Source: Palleronia aestuarii
Lineage (GTDB): Bacteria; Pseudomonadota; Alphaproteobacteria; Rhodobacterales; Rhodobacteraceae
DNA: 64,000 nt
Direction: 5' to 3'
Assembly: GCF_003253995.1 (NCBI RefSeq)
Contig: NZ_QKZL01000018.1
Coordinates: forward strand, 17,379 to 81,378
Shown piece by piece: positions 53,612-62,233 of this stretch (the first letter of the stretch is position 1; each line of letters starts with the position of its first letter). The position numbers and the translations under genes are program-made. The notes beneath the pieces were generated by a model that saw nothing but the letters and a program-made list of their open reading frames with translations, was not told the DNA's origin and ran no database searches.

Positions 53612-54319
53612 TCAGTATCCGGTGCCGCGCAGTACCACGCGGACGGTCGAGGTCAGGATCTGCAGATCCTTCGAGAAGGACAGGCTGGCATTGTATCCTG
53701 CGTCGTAGCCGGCGCGATCGACGAAATCGGTGTGGTTGCGATCGGAGATCTGCCACGGGCCGGTGATGCCGGGGCGCAGGTCGTAATAATCCTCTCCGGG
53801 ATAGAGGTCCTTCTGGCAGACCATCATCGGGCGCGGTCCGACGAGGCTCATGTCGCCGGTCAGGACGTTCCAGAGCTGCGGCAGCTCGTCGAGCGAGCAC
53901 TTGCGCAGGACGCGGCCGAGCGGCGTGATGCGCGGATCGTCGAGAAGCTTCTGCTTGGTGTTCCATTCCTCGCGCAGGGTGGGATCCTCGCTCAGATGCG
54001 TCTCGAGGCAGGCATCGGCATCGGTCACCATCGTGCGCAGCTTCCACATCCGGTAGACGCGGCCGGCGCGGCCGATCCGGTCCTGGAAGTAGAAGGGATT
54101 GCCGCCGTCGCGGGCGACGAGCAGGATGAGCACGCCCAGAATCGGCAGTACGATGGGCGCGGCGAGCAGGACCAAGGCGGAATCGAAGATCCGCTTGAGC
54201 CCTGCGCGGTAGGCGCCGCCCCCGGATCGGGAGCGGGGTTGGGCATCGTCGACCTTCTGGGGGGAGCTAGGCTCGACCGGCCCGTAGAAGGCAGCAAGAT
54301 GAGTGTCCTGAGCGGTCAT
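53612..54319 (-). CDS. Polyprenyl-phosphate sugar-1-phosphate transferase (initiating transferase)
   Basis: A 235-residue monotopic membrane enzyme that starts repeat-unit assembly by moving a hexose-1-phosphate onto undecaprenyl phosphate. A hydrophobic re-entrant helix (FDSALVLLAAPIVLPILGVLILL in parts, ~36-58) follows a 30-residue disordered N-terminus. KLRTMVTDAD (~84-93), a PLGRVLRKCSLDELPQLWNVLTGDMSLVGPRP stretch (in parts, ~125-156) and the YYDLRPGITGPWQ segment are the bacterial sugar-transferase signature. It lacks the large N-terminal membrane domain of WbaP, so it is the short PglC/PssY-like form. First gene of the minus operon, divergent from the ATPase gene at 54834. Confidence 0.94.
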   Translation of the reverse strand: MTAQDTHLAAFYGPVEPSSPQKVDDAQPRSRSGGGAYRAGLKRIFDSALVLLAAPIVLPILGVLILLVARDGGNPFYFQDRIGRAGRVYRMWKLRTMVTDADACLETHLSEDPTLREEWNTKQKLLDDPRITPLGRVLRKCSLDELPQLWNVLTGDMSLVGPRPMMVCQKDLYPGEDYYDLRPGITGPWQISDRNHTDFVDRAGYDAGYNASLSFSKDLQILTSTVRVVLRGTGY

Positions 54320-54833
54320 TCGGCTATCCAATCAGTAAGTCGCCACTCGGACAGGCATCCGGCATGGCGTGGAGGACGCACTGCGAGCACAAGCAGCACC
54401 TCCAGGTTACGGCGTCGAACGCTTCGGCGTCCGGCTATCTCTATCTGGGTATTGGAATAAAATTGTATCGTTCGCCAGTCCAGCGTCACTTTCGTGACAT
54501 AGTCTGATCAACCTGAGGTAGATCCATGTAAGGCATTGAAAAGCGGAGAATTTATCGGTTCACCATCTCGGGTGCAGGCCGATAACGCGATTGGGATTGT
54601 TTCGCATTTGCGCGATATCGAGGCGGGTGGGTTGCGATTGCGGAAAAAGCGGCCTGATTTCCAACGCAAAAATGCCTGCCTTCATTCTACTCACGTTCAC
54701 GATTCTCCGTAACTTGTCGTCTTGGTACCTTCCGGTTAACAAAGTCCCGTTAAATGGTGTGGTTCCGCCGCCGCCTCGAGGATACCCCCACAGGCCTCGG
54801 GACATCCTCCCGTCACGGAACGGAACGGAGACC
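54320..54833. promoter_or_regulatory. Divergent promoter region of exopolysaccharide locus
   Basis: This 514-base gap separates the sugar-transferase operon (minus) and the ExeA/Wzz/kinase operon (plus). It is more AT-rich than the coding DNA around it. TATTGGAATAAAATTGTATC lies at about 54450-54469. A short dyad GTCAC-TTTC-GTGAC is at 54485-54498, a plausible operator. The last 60 bases hold the ribosome-binding site GGAACGGAGA just before ATG 54834. No gene is seen. The size suggests complex regulation of polysaccharide synthesis. Confidence 0.55.
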
Positions 54834-55736
54834 ATGAACAGCACGATCGACATCTATACGGACCATTTCCAGCTGACGGAACGGCCGTTCTCGCTGGTGC
54901 CCGATCCCGATTTCCTGTTCTGGGGGCCGGTCCATACGCGCGCCTACGCGATCCTCGAATACGGCATCGTCACCCGGGCGCCGATCACGCTCATCACTGG
55001 CGAGGTGGGGGCGGGCAAGACCACGCTCCTGCATCACCTCCTGCGCCAGATCGAGGACGACGTCACGATCGGCCTGATCGCCAACGCCCACGGCTCGCAT
55101 GCCGACGCGTCCGATCGCGGCTCGCTGCTGCGCTGGGTGTTGCGCGCGCTCGACCAGCCGGTCTCCGCGTCGGACGCCTATGTCGATCTCTTCGACCGGT
55201 TCCAGGCCTATCTAATCGACGAATACGCGAACGGGCGGCGAGTGATCCTGATCTTCGACGAGGCGCAGAATCTCGTGCGCTCGACGCTCGAGGAGCTGCG
55301 CATGCTCACCAACATCAATTCCGGCAAGGACGAGCTCCTGCAGCTCGTCCTCGTGGGCCAGCCGGAACTGCGCGACACGATCCTGCAACCCGACCTGAAG
55401 CAGTTCGCGCAGCGTGTCTCCGCGAGCTTCCACCTCTCGGCCATGAGCGTCGACACGATCCGCGACTATATCGCCCATCGCCTGGCCGTCGCGGGCGGGC
55501 CGGCGGACGTCTTCAGCGACGAGGCCTGCCAGGAAATCCACGCCCAGACCGGCGGCGTGCCGCGGCTGGTCAATCAGATTTGTGATCTGGCCATGGTTTA
55601 TGCGTTTACCAACAACGAATATCATGTGTCGTCCAAGACCGTCCGGCAAATTATTGCCGACGGCGTGTTCTTCGCCGGGGGGATGCGCAACGATCCCGTC
55701 CGCCTCGTCAATTCCGTCGCCTCGAAGGCCCAGTGA
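54834..55736 (+). CDS. ExeA/GspA-like AAA ATPase of exopolysaccharide locus
   Basis: A 300-residue AAA ATPase. HFQLTERPFSLVPDPDFLFW (11-30) is the N-terminal signature of ExeA-like ATPases found in exosortase/exopolysaccharide loci. Walker A GEVGAGKTT is at 56-64, Walker B LIFDEAQNL near 139-147 with D142/E143, and the sensor region LVLVGQPELRD lies near 170-180. It has no membrane span, unlike type II secretion GspA. It probably powers or regulates assembly of the export machinery. It overlaps the next gene by one base (TGATG). Confidence 0.93.
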   Translation: MNSTIDIYTDHFQLTERPFSLVPDPDFLFWGPVHTRAYAILEYGIVTRAPITLITGEVGAGKTTLLHHLLRQIEDDVTIGLIANAHGSHADASDRGSLLRWVLRALDQPVSASDAYVDLFDRFQAYLIDEYANGRRVILIFDEAQNLVRSTLEELRMLTNINSGKDELLQLVLVGQPELRDTILQPDLKQFAQRVSASFHLSAMSVDTIRDYIAHRLAVAGGPADVFSDEACQEIHAQTGGVPRLVNQICDLAMVYAFTNNEYHVSSKTVRQIIADGVFFAGGMRNDPVRLVNSVASKAQ

Positions 55737-57343
55737 TGCCCGATATCCGCTTCTATCTTTCCCTGTTCTTCCGGCGGCTGCATTATTTCCTGATTCTCGT
55801 CGCGCTCGGTGCGTCGGCGGGGATCACCCTCGCCGTCATCCTGCCGCCGCAATACGTGGCGCAGGCGCGTCTCGTGGTCGAATCCGAGCAAATCCCCGAT
55901 GAGCTCGCGGCCTCGACCGTGCGGACCGCGGCGACCGAGCAGCTGCAGATCATCCAGCAGCGGATCCTGACCCGCGACATCCTGCTCGACATGGCCAACT
56001 CGCTCGGCGTCTACCGCGATGCCGCCCAGCAGCCCGGCGAGCAGTTGCAGCCCGACGAGATCGTCTCCGACATGCGTAACCGGATCAACATCCGCACCAC
56101 CGGGGGCGGATCGCGGCGGGACGCGCCCGAGGCCACGCTCGTCACCGTGAGCTTCTCCGCCGACCGTGCAGACCTCGCCGCGCAGGTGACGAACCGGGTC
56201 GTGTCGCTGATCCTCGAGGAAAACGTCCGGGTGCGGACCGGCACGTCCGGCCAGACCCTCGAATTCTTCCAGCAGGAGGTCGCACGGCTCGACCAGGAAC
56301 TCTCCGATCGCGGCGCGCGGATCATCGCCTTCCAGGAGGAGAACCGCGGCGCCCTGCCCGACAGCCTTGATTTCCGCCGCAGCCGGCTCGCCGCGGCGCA
56401 GGAGCGCCTCTTGCAGCTGCAGCGCGACGAGGCCGCCCTGAACGATCGCCGTGCGAGCCTCGTCGATCTCTACGAGCGGACCGGCCAGGTCGGGATGCAG
56501 GGGGGCACGCAGAGCTCCGAGCAGGCGCAGCTGAACCGGCTGCGCGAGCAATACACCACGTCGCTTGCGGTCATGTCGCCCGAGAACCCGCGCATCCGGG
56601 TGATGCGCGCGCAGATCGACGCGCTCGAGCGGACCGTGGCCGAGCAGGCCGCCGAGGCCGGCGGTACCGCGGGCCAGCGCAACGCGGACGGCTCGCCGCT
56701 CACCACCTACGAGATGCAGCTCGCCGATCTCGACAACCAGCTCGAGTTCCTCTCCGACCGTCGGGAGGAGATCGACGCGGAGATGGAAGCCTTGTCGACC
56801 TCGATCGACCAGACGCCGTCGAACTCCGTGACCCTGCAGACGCTCCAGCGCGACTACGACAATCTCCGCCTGCAATACGATCAGGCGATCGCCAACCGCG
56901 CCCGGGCCGAGACTGGCGACATGATCGAGGCGATGTCGAAGGGCCAGCGGATCTCGGTGATCGAACAGGCCGTGGCCCCCCGCGAGCCGAACTCCCCCAA
57001 TCGTCCGAAGATCGCCGCGGCCGGTGTCGGCGGCGGGATCGCGGCCGGGCTCGGGCTGATCCTGCTCTTGGAATTCCTCAACACCTCGATCCGCCGGCCG
57101 GTCGACATCGTCAAGAAGCTCGACCTGATGCCTTTCGCGACCCTGTCCTTCATCCGGACCGAGCGCGAGATCCGGCGGCGCCGGGCGCTTATCACCGCCG
57201 CCTTCGCGCTCGTCCTCGCGGGATTGCCGATCGGCTTGTGGGCCGTCAATGCCTACGTGATGCCGCTCGACCTGCTGATGGACGAGGTAATGCAGAGATT
57301 GCCGATCGCCATCCGCCGGTCGGTGCTGCCGATTACGGCCTGA
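55736..57343 (+). CDS. Chain-length determinant / Wzz-GumC-like polysaccharide co-polymerase
   Basis: A 535-residue inner-membrane protein. The first span (~19-38, LILVALGASAGITLAVILPP) is followed by a periplasmic domain with long coiled coils (about 170-240 and 320-380), the conserved ENPRIRVMRAQI-type segment near 282-293, a Pro-rich APREPNSPNRPK motif (~418-429) before a second span, and a C-terminal helix near 490. This is the layout of GumC/EpsC-type proteins that set polymer length and connect to the outer-membrane exporter. The separate kinase-like domain is the next gene. ATG 55736 is used; GTG 55733 is equivalent. Confidence 0.92.
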   Translation: MPDIRFYLSLFFRRLHYFLILVALGASAGITLAVILPPQYVAQARLVVESEQIPDELAASTVRTAATEQLQIIQQRILTRDILLDMANSLGVYRDAAQQPGEQLQPDEIVSDMRNRINIRTTGGGSRRDAPEATLVTVSFSADRADLAAQVTNRVVSLILEENVRVRTGTSGQTLEFFQQEVARLDQELSDRGARIIAFQEENRGALPDSLDFRRSRLAAAQERLLQLQRDEAALNDRRASLVDLYERTGQVGMQGGTQSSEQAQLNRLREQYTTSLAVMSPENPRIRVMRAQIDALERTVAEQAAEAGGTAGQRNADGSPLTTYEMQLADLDNQLEFLSDRREEIDAEMEALSTSIDQTPSNSVTLQTLQRDYDNLRLQYDQAIANRARAETGDMIEAMSKGQRISVIEQAVAPREPNSPNRPKIAAAGVGGGIAAGLGLILLLEFLNTSIRRPVDIVKKLDLMPFATLSFIRTEREIRRRRALITAAFALVLAGLPIGLWAVNAYVMPLDLLMDEVMQRLPIAIRRSVLPITA

Positions 57344-57366
57344 GCCGAAGAGGACACGTCCGCCCC

Positions 57367-58212
57367 ATGGAAAAGATACAATCGGCCATCGCCAAGGCGC
57401 GCGCCTCCCGGGCGAACCGCGATCCCGGGGAAACACCCGGCCGGATGGCGGGCGGGACAGGTCGTACCGCCCGCACCGAGGCCCCGGCGCCCTCGCGCGT
57501 CGCGGCGGCCTGGGACGCGCTCCCGGATTTCGAGGCAGATCCGTCCCGACTCCGCGACAACCGCATCGTCACGGCGCTGCGCGGCCCGGCGGGCACCGAG
57601 TTCGACAAGCTCAGGACCCGGATGCTGCAGCAGATGCAGGCGAACGGCTGGCGGCGGGTGGCGATCACCTCGCCGGGCCCGTCGAGCGGCAAGTCGACGA
57701 TTTCTCTGAACCTGGGCTATTCGCTGTCGCGCCAGGCCTCGCTCCGGACCATCATCTGCGAGATCGACCTGCGGCGCCCCGCGCTTGGGCGGATCCTCGG
57801 CCTGCCCGAGAAGAAGGACTTCTCGAAGGTGCTGGAGGGGAGCGCGCCCTTCGCCGATCACGCGGTGCGGCTTCGTCCGAACCTCGCCGTGGGCATCGCC
57901 AACGGGTTCGTCCAGCAATCGGCCGAGCTTCTGCAGGGGCCGGCGATCGGCCAGGCGCTCGATCAGATCCAGCAGGAATACGACCCGAGCGTGCTGCTCT
58001 TCGACATGCCGCCCTTCGAGGTCAGCGACGACGCCATCGCCTTTGCCGACAAGGTCGATTGCGTTCTCATCGTGGCCGCCGCCGAGACGACGAGCGTGGC
58101 GCAGATCGATCTTTGCGAACGGGAATTCGCCGGGCGGACGAACGTCCTCGGGGTGGTGCTGAACAAGTGCCGCTACGTGGGCGCGGACCAATCCTACGAT
58201 TATCACGCCTGA
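57367..58212 (+). CDS. Tyrosine-autokinase-like ATPase (BY-kinase, CpsD/CapB type)
   Basis: A 281-residue cytoplasmic ATPase of the MinD-like bacterial tyrosine kinase family. MEKIQSAIAKAR (1-12) is the common start. Walker A is SPGPSSGKST (102-111), the Walker A' region is IICEIDLRRPALGRILG in parts near 129-145, and Walker B is VLLFDMPPFE near 212-221. The C-terminus has only three tyrosines (Y270, Y277, Y279), a short autophosphorylation cluster. It would work with the Wzz-like protein encoded 23 bases upstream to control polymerisation. Confidence 0.93.
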   Translation: MEKIQSAIAKARASRANRDPGETPGRMAGGTGRTARTEAPAPSRVAAAWDALPDFEADPSRLRDNRIVTALRGPAGTEFDKLRTRMLQQMQANGWRRVAITSPGPSSGKSTISLNLGYSLSRQASLRTIICEIDLRRPALGRILGLPEKKDFSKVLEGSAPFADHAVRLRPNLAVGIANGFVQQSAELLQGPAIGQALDQIQQEYDPSVLLFDMPPFEVSDDAIAFADKVDCVLIVAAAETTSVAQIDLCEREFAGRTNVLGVVLNKCRYVGADQSYDYHA

Positions 58213-58289
58213 GAGGCGCATCGCGGCCACGTGCCATCGGGGCGGCGTGCGATACGCCGATCGCAGGGAAGTGCGATGACGCAAAAGAA

Positions 58290-58315
58290 GAAGGGCAGCC
58301 CTCGGGCTGCCCTTC
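58290..58315. terminator. Bidirectional rho-independent-type hairpin
   Basis: GAAGGGCAGCC-CTCG-GGCTGCCCTTC is a perfect 11-bp stem with a 4-base loop. It lies between the 3' ends of the kinase gene (plus, ends 58212) and the VPLPA-protein gene (minus, ends 58352). It is flanked by an A-rich stretch on the left (GCAAAAGAAG), which gives a T-rich tail for the minus-strand transcript. Confidence 0.85.
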
Positions 58316-58351
58316 TCCGTTAGACGATCGGTCGTGATCGAGAGTTCTCGA

Positions 58352-58903
58352 TCAGTCGGCCTTCTTGCGGCGGGCAGCGAAGCCACCGGCCAGAAGAGCC
58401 GTCAGCAGCAGGCCGCCAGCGGCGGGAACCGGAACCGGCGTGGGCGCGGCAACGGGGGTGAAGCTCGCCTGAACGCCGACATTGCTCGACGTGGTCGAGC
58501 CGTCTTCGACCCGGAAGAGGATCGAGAACGTGTCGCCCGACTGGAACGACATGCCGGAAAGGAAGGCGCCACCGAAGGTGACGCGGCCCGCGCCGGCATC
58601 GGTGTCGGTGTTCTCGGCTGCGTCGAGCATCACGCTGTCGCCATCGCCGGGGATCAGGCTCGCCATGATCTTCTCGATGTCGGTGCCGTTGTTGAAGCCA
58701 ACGGCCGACAGGGCGAATTCACGGACGAACAGATCTTCGGAAACCTGGTAGTCGTACTGGAACGACGTACCGCTTCCGGCCGTGACGACACCGCCGACAC
58801 TGAGGACTTCGTCGTTCGCGTTCACCGTCGTCACCGCGGAGGCCATGCCCGCGCTGAGCGAGAGGGCGACCGCCGTGGCTGCGATCTTAGTAAAATGCTT
58901 CAT
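58352..58903 (-). CDS. Secreted protein with VPLPA-CTERM-type sorting signal
   Basis: A 183-residue protein with a classical signal peptide (cleavage after ASA near residue 23) and a mature domain rich in Gly, Thr, Ser and Val, without recognised enzymatic motifs. The C-terminus is tripartite: VPVPA (157-161), a hydrophobic helix (165-176) and a basic end RRKK (178-181). This is the VPLPA-CTERM class processed by exosortase D. A cognate exosortase is encoded 1.2 kb further on the same strand. The ribosome-binding site CAGGAGTACG and an AT-rich upstream region suggest strong expression. Likely a surface or matrix protein. Confidence 0.9.
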   Translation of the reverse strand: MKHFTKIAATAVALSLSAGMASAVTTVNANDEVLSVGGVVTAGSGTSFQYDYQVSEDLFVREFALSAVGFNNGTDIEKIMASLIPGDGDSVMLDAAENTDTDAGAGRVTFGGAFLSGMSFQSGDTFSILFRVEDGSTTSSNVGVQASFTPVAAPTPVPVPAAGGLLLTALLAGGFAARRKKAD

Positions 58904-59161
58904 TGCGTACTCCTGACAAACACATCCACAGACATTGCGGCTGTCTTTGGTTAAATATGCCCCATCTGACAGACCGCGCGCAAGGTTCTGGACAGGGTAG
59001 GGAAAAATTTACATCGATTTAATTTCAATCATAGGGCGATATTCGGTGATTTCCAAGCAACAATTTCCGTTTCTTGGGCAGATTGGCAAAAGTACCCCGG
59101 GATCGGGAGGGGAACGGGGGGCTGCTCGGGATCGCCGCGCCGCAGCGACGATTCGACATGG

Positions 59162-60115
59162 TTACTTCAGGTGCTGTGCCTGAATGACGTTCAGACGCTG
59201 CCGCAGACCGGCATGTACCCGCGCCGCGCCGGCCCGGCGGGCGACCTTCTCGCCGAAATAGAGCGCGTAGCCGTAGCGGCGACCGTTGAACCGCCAGACC
59301 GACGCCCGGTGGTGGAAGGCGAGCCAGAGTGCTTCCGCCCGGCTCGGGGCGCGGGCGAGATCGGTGGGCGGATAGCCCCGCGCCCGCATCAGATTGGCGG
59401 CCTTGCCCTCGGCCAGGGCGACTTCCCGGGGCGTGCATTTCCGCCGCCATTGCGCGATCAGCGAGCGGTCGGGCGGCGCGTAGGTGGAGGTTTCCGAATA
59501 TTCGAGCATCCACGGGTTCCATTCGACGCCGAAGAACGCGCAGACCGCGCCGAGCGAGCCTTCCGTGTCGGTGAAGAGATCCTCGTAACGCAGCGTCAGG
59601 ACCTGGTCGGGCGCGAGTCGGCTGGCCACCGCCTCCCAGGCGGTCTCGGTTCCGATCCAGTGGCCGATGCCGTAATAGAGCGATCCGGCCCAGCCCATGC
59701 CGATGCAGGAGCGTGCCACGTCGCGGGGATCGCGCAGCATATGGATGATGCGGATGTCGGGCATGATCTCGACGAGCCGCTCCACCCCGCGATGCAGGTT
59801 CAGCGACAGGATCGCGCCCGGATGGCGCAGCCGGAACTGGTCGAGGAAATGAACGAGCAGATCGAGCCCGTCTCGGCCCTCGGGGATGGTCAGGTTCTTC
59901 GAAAGGAAGATCCGGTTCAGCCGCAGCGCCTTCAGGTCGTAGCGCCATCCGGTCGGATGGTCCGGCGCCGGATGGAGATGGTCGAAGAGGAAATCCACCT
60001 CTCCGGGATTGGCGATGCGCGGATGCGCGTCGAGCATGAGCCGGAACACCGTCGTACCGGAGCGCAGGGCACCGTAGACAATGATCAGGTCGTCCGAGGG
60101 CAATGTCGTCATCAT
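59162..60115 (-). CDS. Sulfotransferase-family protein in exosortase locus
   Basis: A 317-residue PAPS-dependent sulfotransferase-type protein. The 5' loop is YGALRSGTTVFRLML (14-28), and the 3' motif is IIHMLRDPRDVARSCIGMGW near 124-143. LRYEDLFTDTEGSLGAVCAFFG near 175-196 is typical. It lies 22 bases after the exosortase gene, in the same operon, so it could sulfate the polymer or the sorted protein. The minus-strand gap 58904-59161 before the VPLPA gene has no gene and holds that gene's promoter. Confidence 0.88.
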   Translation of the reverse strand: MMTTLPSDDLIIVYGALRSGTTVFRLMLDAHPRIANPGEVDFLFDHLHPAPDHPTGWRYDLKALRLNRIFLSKNLTIPEGRDGLDLLVHFLDQFRLRHPGAILSLNLHRGVERLVEIMPDIRIIHMLRDPRDVARSCIGMGWAGSLYYGIGHWIGTETAWEAVASRLAPDQVLTLRYEDLFTDTEGSLGAVCAFFGVEWNPWMLEYSETSTYAPPDRSLIAQWRRKCTPREVALAEGKAANLMRARGYPPTDLARAPSRAEALWLAFHHRASVWRFNGRRYGYALYFGEKVARRAGAARVHAGLRQRLNVIQAQHLK

Positions 60116-60137
60116 CTCTCCGGGCTATGCCGGAGCG

Positions 60138-61736
60138 TTACAACCCCGGCACAAAACGCGGCAGGACCGCATGGGTTTCGAGGAACACATCCTGCAGCCG
60201 TGCTTCCGCGTCAACCTGACTTTCGCCACGTCCGATCGGCGTGATGAGGCGTACGAGCGCGCCATCGGTCCGCCCGATCGTGATTCCATCCCATAAGAGC
60301 CAGAGTTTTGCAGCAAAATCCCAGGCGACATGGCGTCCGTGCTGCTCGAACCAGTAATAGGCGAGCATCCGCGCTTCGCCCTTCTGGATGACTGCACGGT
60401 TGATGTTGTAGGGCTCGTCGAGGCCGATCTCGGGGGCGATGTCGACTCGCTCGAGCCAGGCGATCTCCCATCCCGATCCGGGCAGGCAGACCTCCGGCGA
60501 GTGCGTCCCGCCCTGGGTCTGGTCCTCGTACCAGGCCATGAAGAGGCCGACGGAGGGTGCCCCGGTCCCGGACATGAGCTCGATCGAGACGTAATCGTCG
60601 GCGCCGAGCGCGGCCTCGACATCGGCAGTGAGCGGCAGCTGTCCCGAGGAGGTCCAGTCGCCCATCTGCCGCGGGAAGAGCACGAAGGGATCGCGATCGA
60701 CGTTCTGCGCGGCGACCTCGGGACGCGCCTCCCAGGCCAGGGCGCCGGCCCAGAGCAGCACCGCCGAGGAGATCAGCGCCACCGAGGGGCGCACGAAGCG
60801 CAGCCGCGCGGCCTGTACCGGCAGGCCCGACATGTCGACGTCGAGCGCCTCCGACAGTTTCGGCCGGTCGGAGCGGGTGAAGAGCAGGAGCCAGGCCAGG
60901 ATGAAGAGCAGGATCACGCAGATCATGAAGATCACCCAGCCCTCGAAGAAATGGGTGAACCCCTCGAGATGGCCGATCCCCCAGACATTGGCGATCCAGC
61001 CCGCTACCGCGATCCGGACGGAGTTCATCACCACGGTGATCGGCACCGCGGCCAGGAGCAGCACCGCCTTGTGCCACATCGGCCCGCGATAGAGCACCGC
61101 GAAGATGTAGGAGAAGGACAGGATCGGGAAGAGATAGCGCAGCCCCGAGCAGGCCTCGGCCACGTGCAGCTTCAGCACGCCCAGATCGATGATGTTGCCC
61201 TCGAGATAGACCGGCACGTCGAGGAGCTGGAGAAGCCACACGCCGAATTCCGAGGAGATCATCTGCAGCGTCGTGGAGAGCTTGTAGTAGAGTACCGCGG
61301 GCAGCGGCAGCATGTAGACGAGATGCAGCACCGGCGGCCAGAAGTACTTGCCCGTCCGCCACCCGAACGAGATCAGGAGCATCGCGCCCGACCACAGGAT
61401 GAGCGCGTAGGCCACCACGTCGTCGATGCCCGAGAGCTTGCCGAGCGCGCCGAAGACCAGCGCCACGACGAGCACCGCGACGCCCGGCCAGCGGTCGGGC
61501 ACGGGTCCGTCATGGACCGGGAAATCCTTCAGCTGGCGCAGGAACAGGATCGCCGAGAGCACCGGGATCAGCGGCCCGTGGCTGTATTCGGGCAGCTGCC
61601 ACGCCTCCAGAAGCGCCTCGAACCCCTCGCGGAAGAAGAGGAGCGCGCCGACGATGGAGATCGCCAGCCACAGAAGGCCGGGGCTCAGGAAGTCGGAGAC
61701 CTGGATACGGGAACGGGAAGGGCTGAGGGAGGACAT
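60138..61736 (-). CDS. xrtD: Exosortase with C-terminal EpsI domain (XrtD-like)
   Basis: A 532-residue protein. Residues 1-285 are the polytopic exosortase, with about eight membrane helices and the catalytic residues C196 (EACSGLRYLFP), R241 (MNSVRIAVAGW) and H262 (FTHFFEGW). After a basic linker and another helix (~315-330), residues ~335-532 are an EpsI-type periplasmic domain (SPEVCLPGSGWEI near 436-448). This fusion is typical of the VPLPA-CTERM-specific exosortase D. It should cleave and possibly transfer proteins ending in VPLPA-type signals, of which one is encoded nearby. Downstream is a sulfotransferase; upstream is a 497-base divergent region. Confidence 0.92.
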   Translation of the reverse strand: MSSLSPSRSRIQVSDFLSPGLLWLAISIVGALLFFREGFEALLEAWQLPEYSHGPLIPVLSAILFLRQLKDFPVHDGPVPDRWPGVAVLVVALVFGALGKLSGIDDVVAYALILWSGAMLLISFGWRTGKYFWPPVLHLVYMLPLPAVLYYKLSTTLQMISSEFGVWLLQLLDVPVYLEGNIIDLGVLKLHVAEACSGLRYLFPILSFSYIFAVLYRGPMWHKAVLLLAAVPITVVMNSVRIAVAGWIANVWGIGHLEGFTHFFEGWVIFMICVILLFILAWLLLFTRSDRPKLSEALDVDMSGLPVQAARLRFVRPSVALISSAVLLWAGALAWEARPEVAAQNVDRDPFVLFPRQMGDWTSSGQLPLTADVEAALGADDYVSIELMSGTGAPSVGLFMAWYEDQTQGGTHSPEVCLPGSGWEIAWLERVDIAPEIGLDEPYNINRAVIQKGEARMLAYYWFEQHGRHVAWDFAAKLWLLWDGITIGRTDGALVRLITPIGRGESQVDAEARLQDVFLETHAVLPRFVPGL

Positions 61737-62233
61737 GGCGGCCTGTTGGATCGGAAATCGGTTCCGGCCCGGGCCGGAGCGAACGCTGCATTCTGCCGCC
61801 CCGGCGGGCGGCCATCGTGGTCAAGTCATCGCGCGGCGCGATCATAGAGGGGTTTCACCCCTGTGGACAGACCGCAATCCCGTCCCCGCCCGCGCGGCCA
61901 TCAACATCCCGTCAGGATGCCGTGCGGAACGGCTCCGGGCACGGTTTGCAAGGGGCCGGGAGGGGCGAATCGGGACGGCGGGCCGGTCGGACGCCCCGAT
62001 CATGACCGCCGTTTCGTGAACGGAGAGTTGCGACGAACGCGATTGTCGCGAAACCGGGGAGAGGAGGTCGCTCGTGACCGGTCTCTCACGGGTCGCGTCC
62101 CGCCTCGGTGTCCCCTGCCGTCTCACGACAGGTTGAGGCGCGACCGGCGGACAGGTGATTGATCGCCGCGCGCGGCTGTCGGATGGAGGAGCCGATGCGC
62201 TCCGCTTCCTCATTTCCCCAGAAGGAGACCCCC
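61737..62233. promoter_or_regulatory. Divergent intergenic region, exosortase / secreted TIM-barrel-like gene
   Basis: These 497 bases contain no gene I can support; open stretches here lack starts with ribosome-binding sites. They must carry the two divergent promoters. The ribosome-binding site GAAGGAGACC lies just before ATG 62234. GC content is as high as in coding DNA. No clear operator or hairpin was identified. Confidence 0.45.

Noticed and set aside
54591..54833. N-terminal extension of the ExeA-like ATPase starting at 54591
   Set aside because: The frame is open, but the extra 81 residues look random, lie in an AT-rich promoter region and lack a ribosome-binding site. ATG 54834 has one and gives the family N-terminus.
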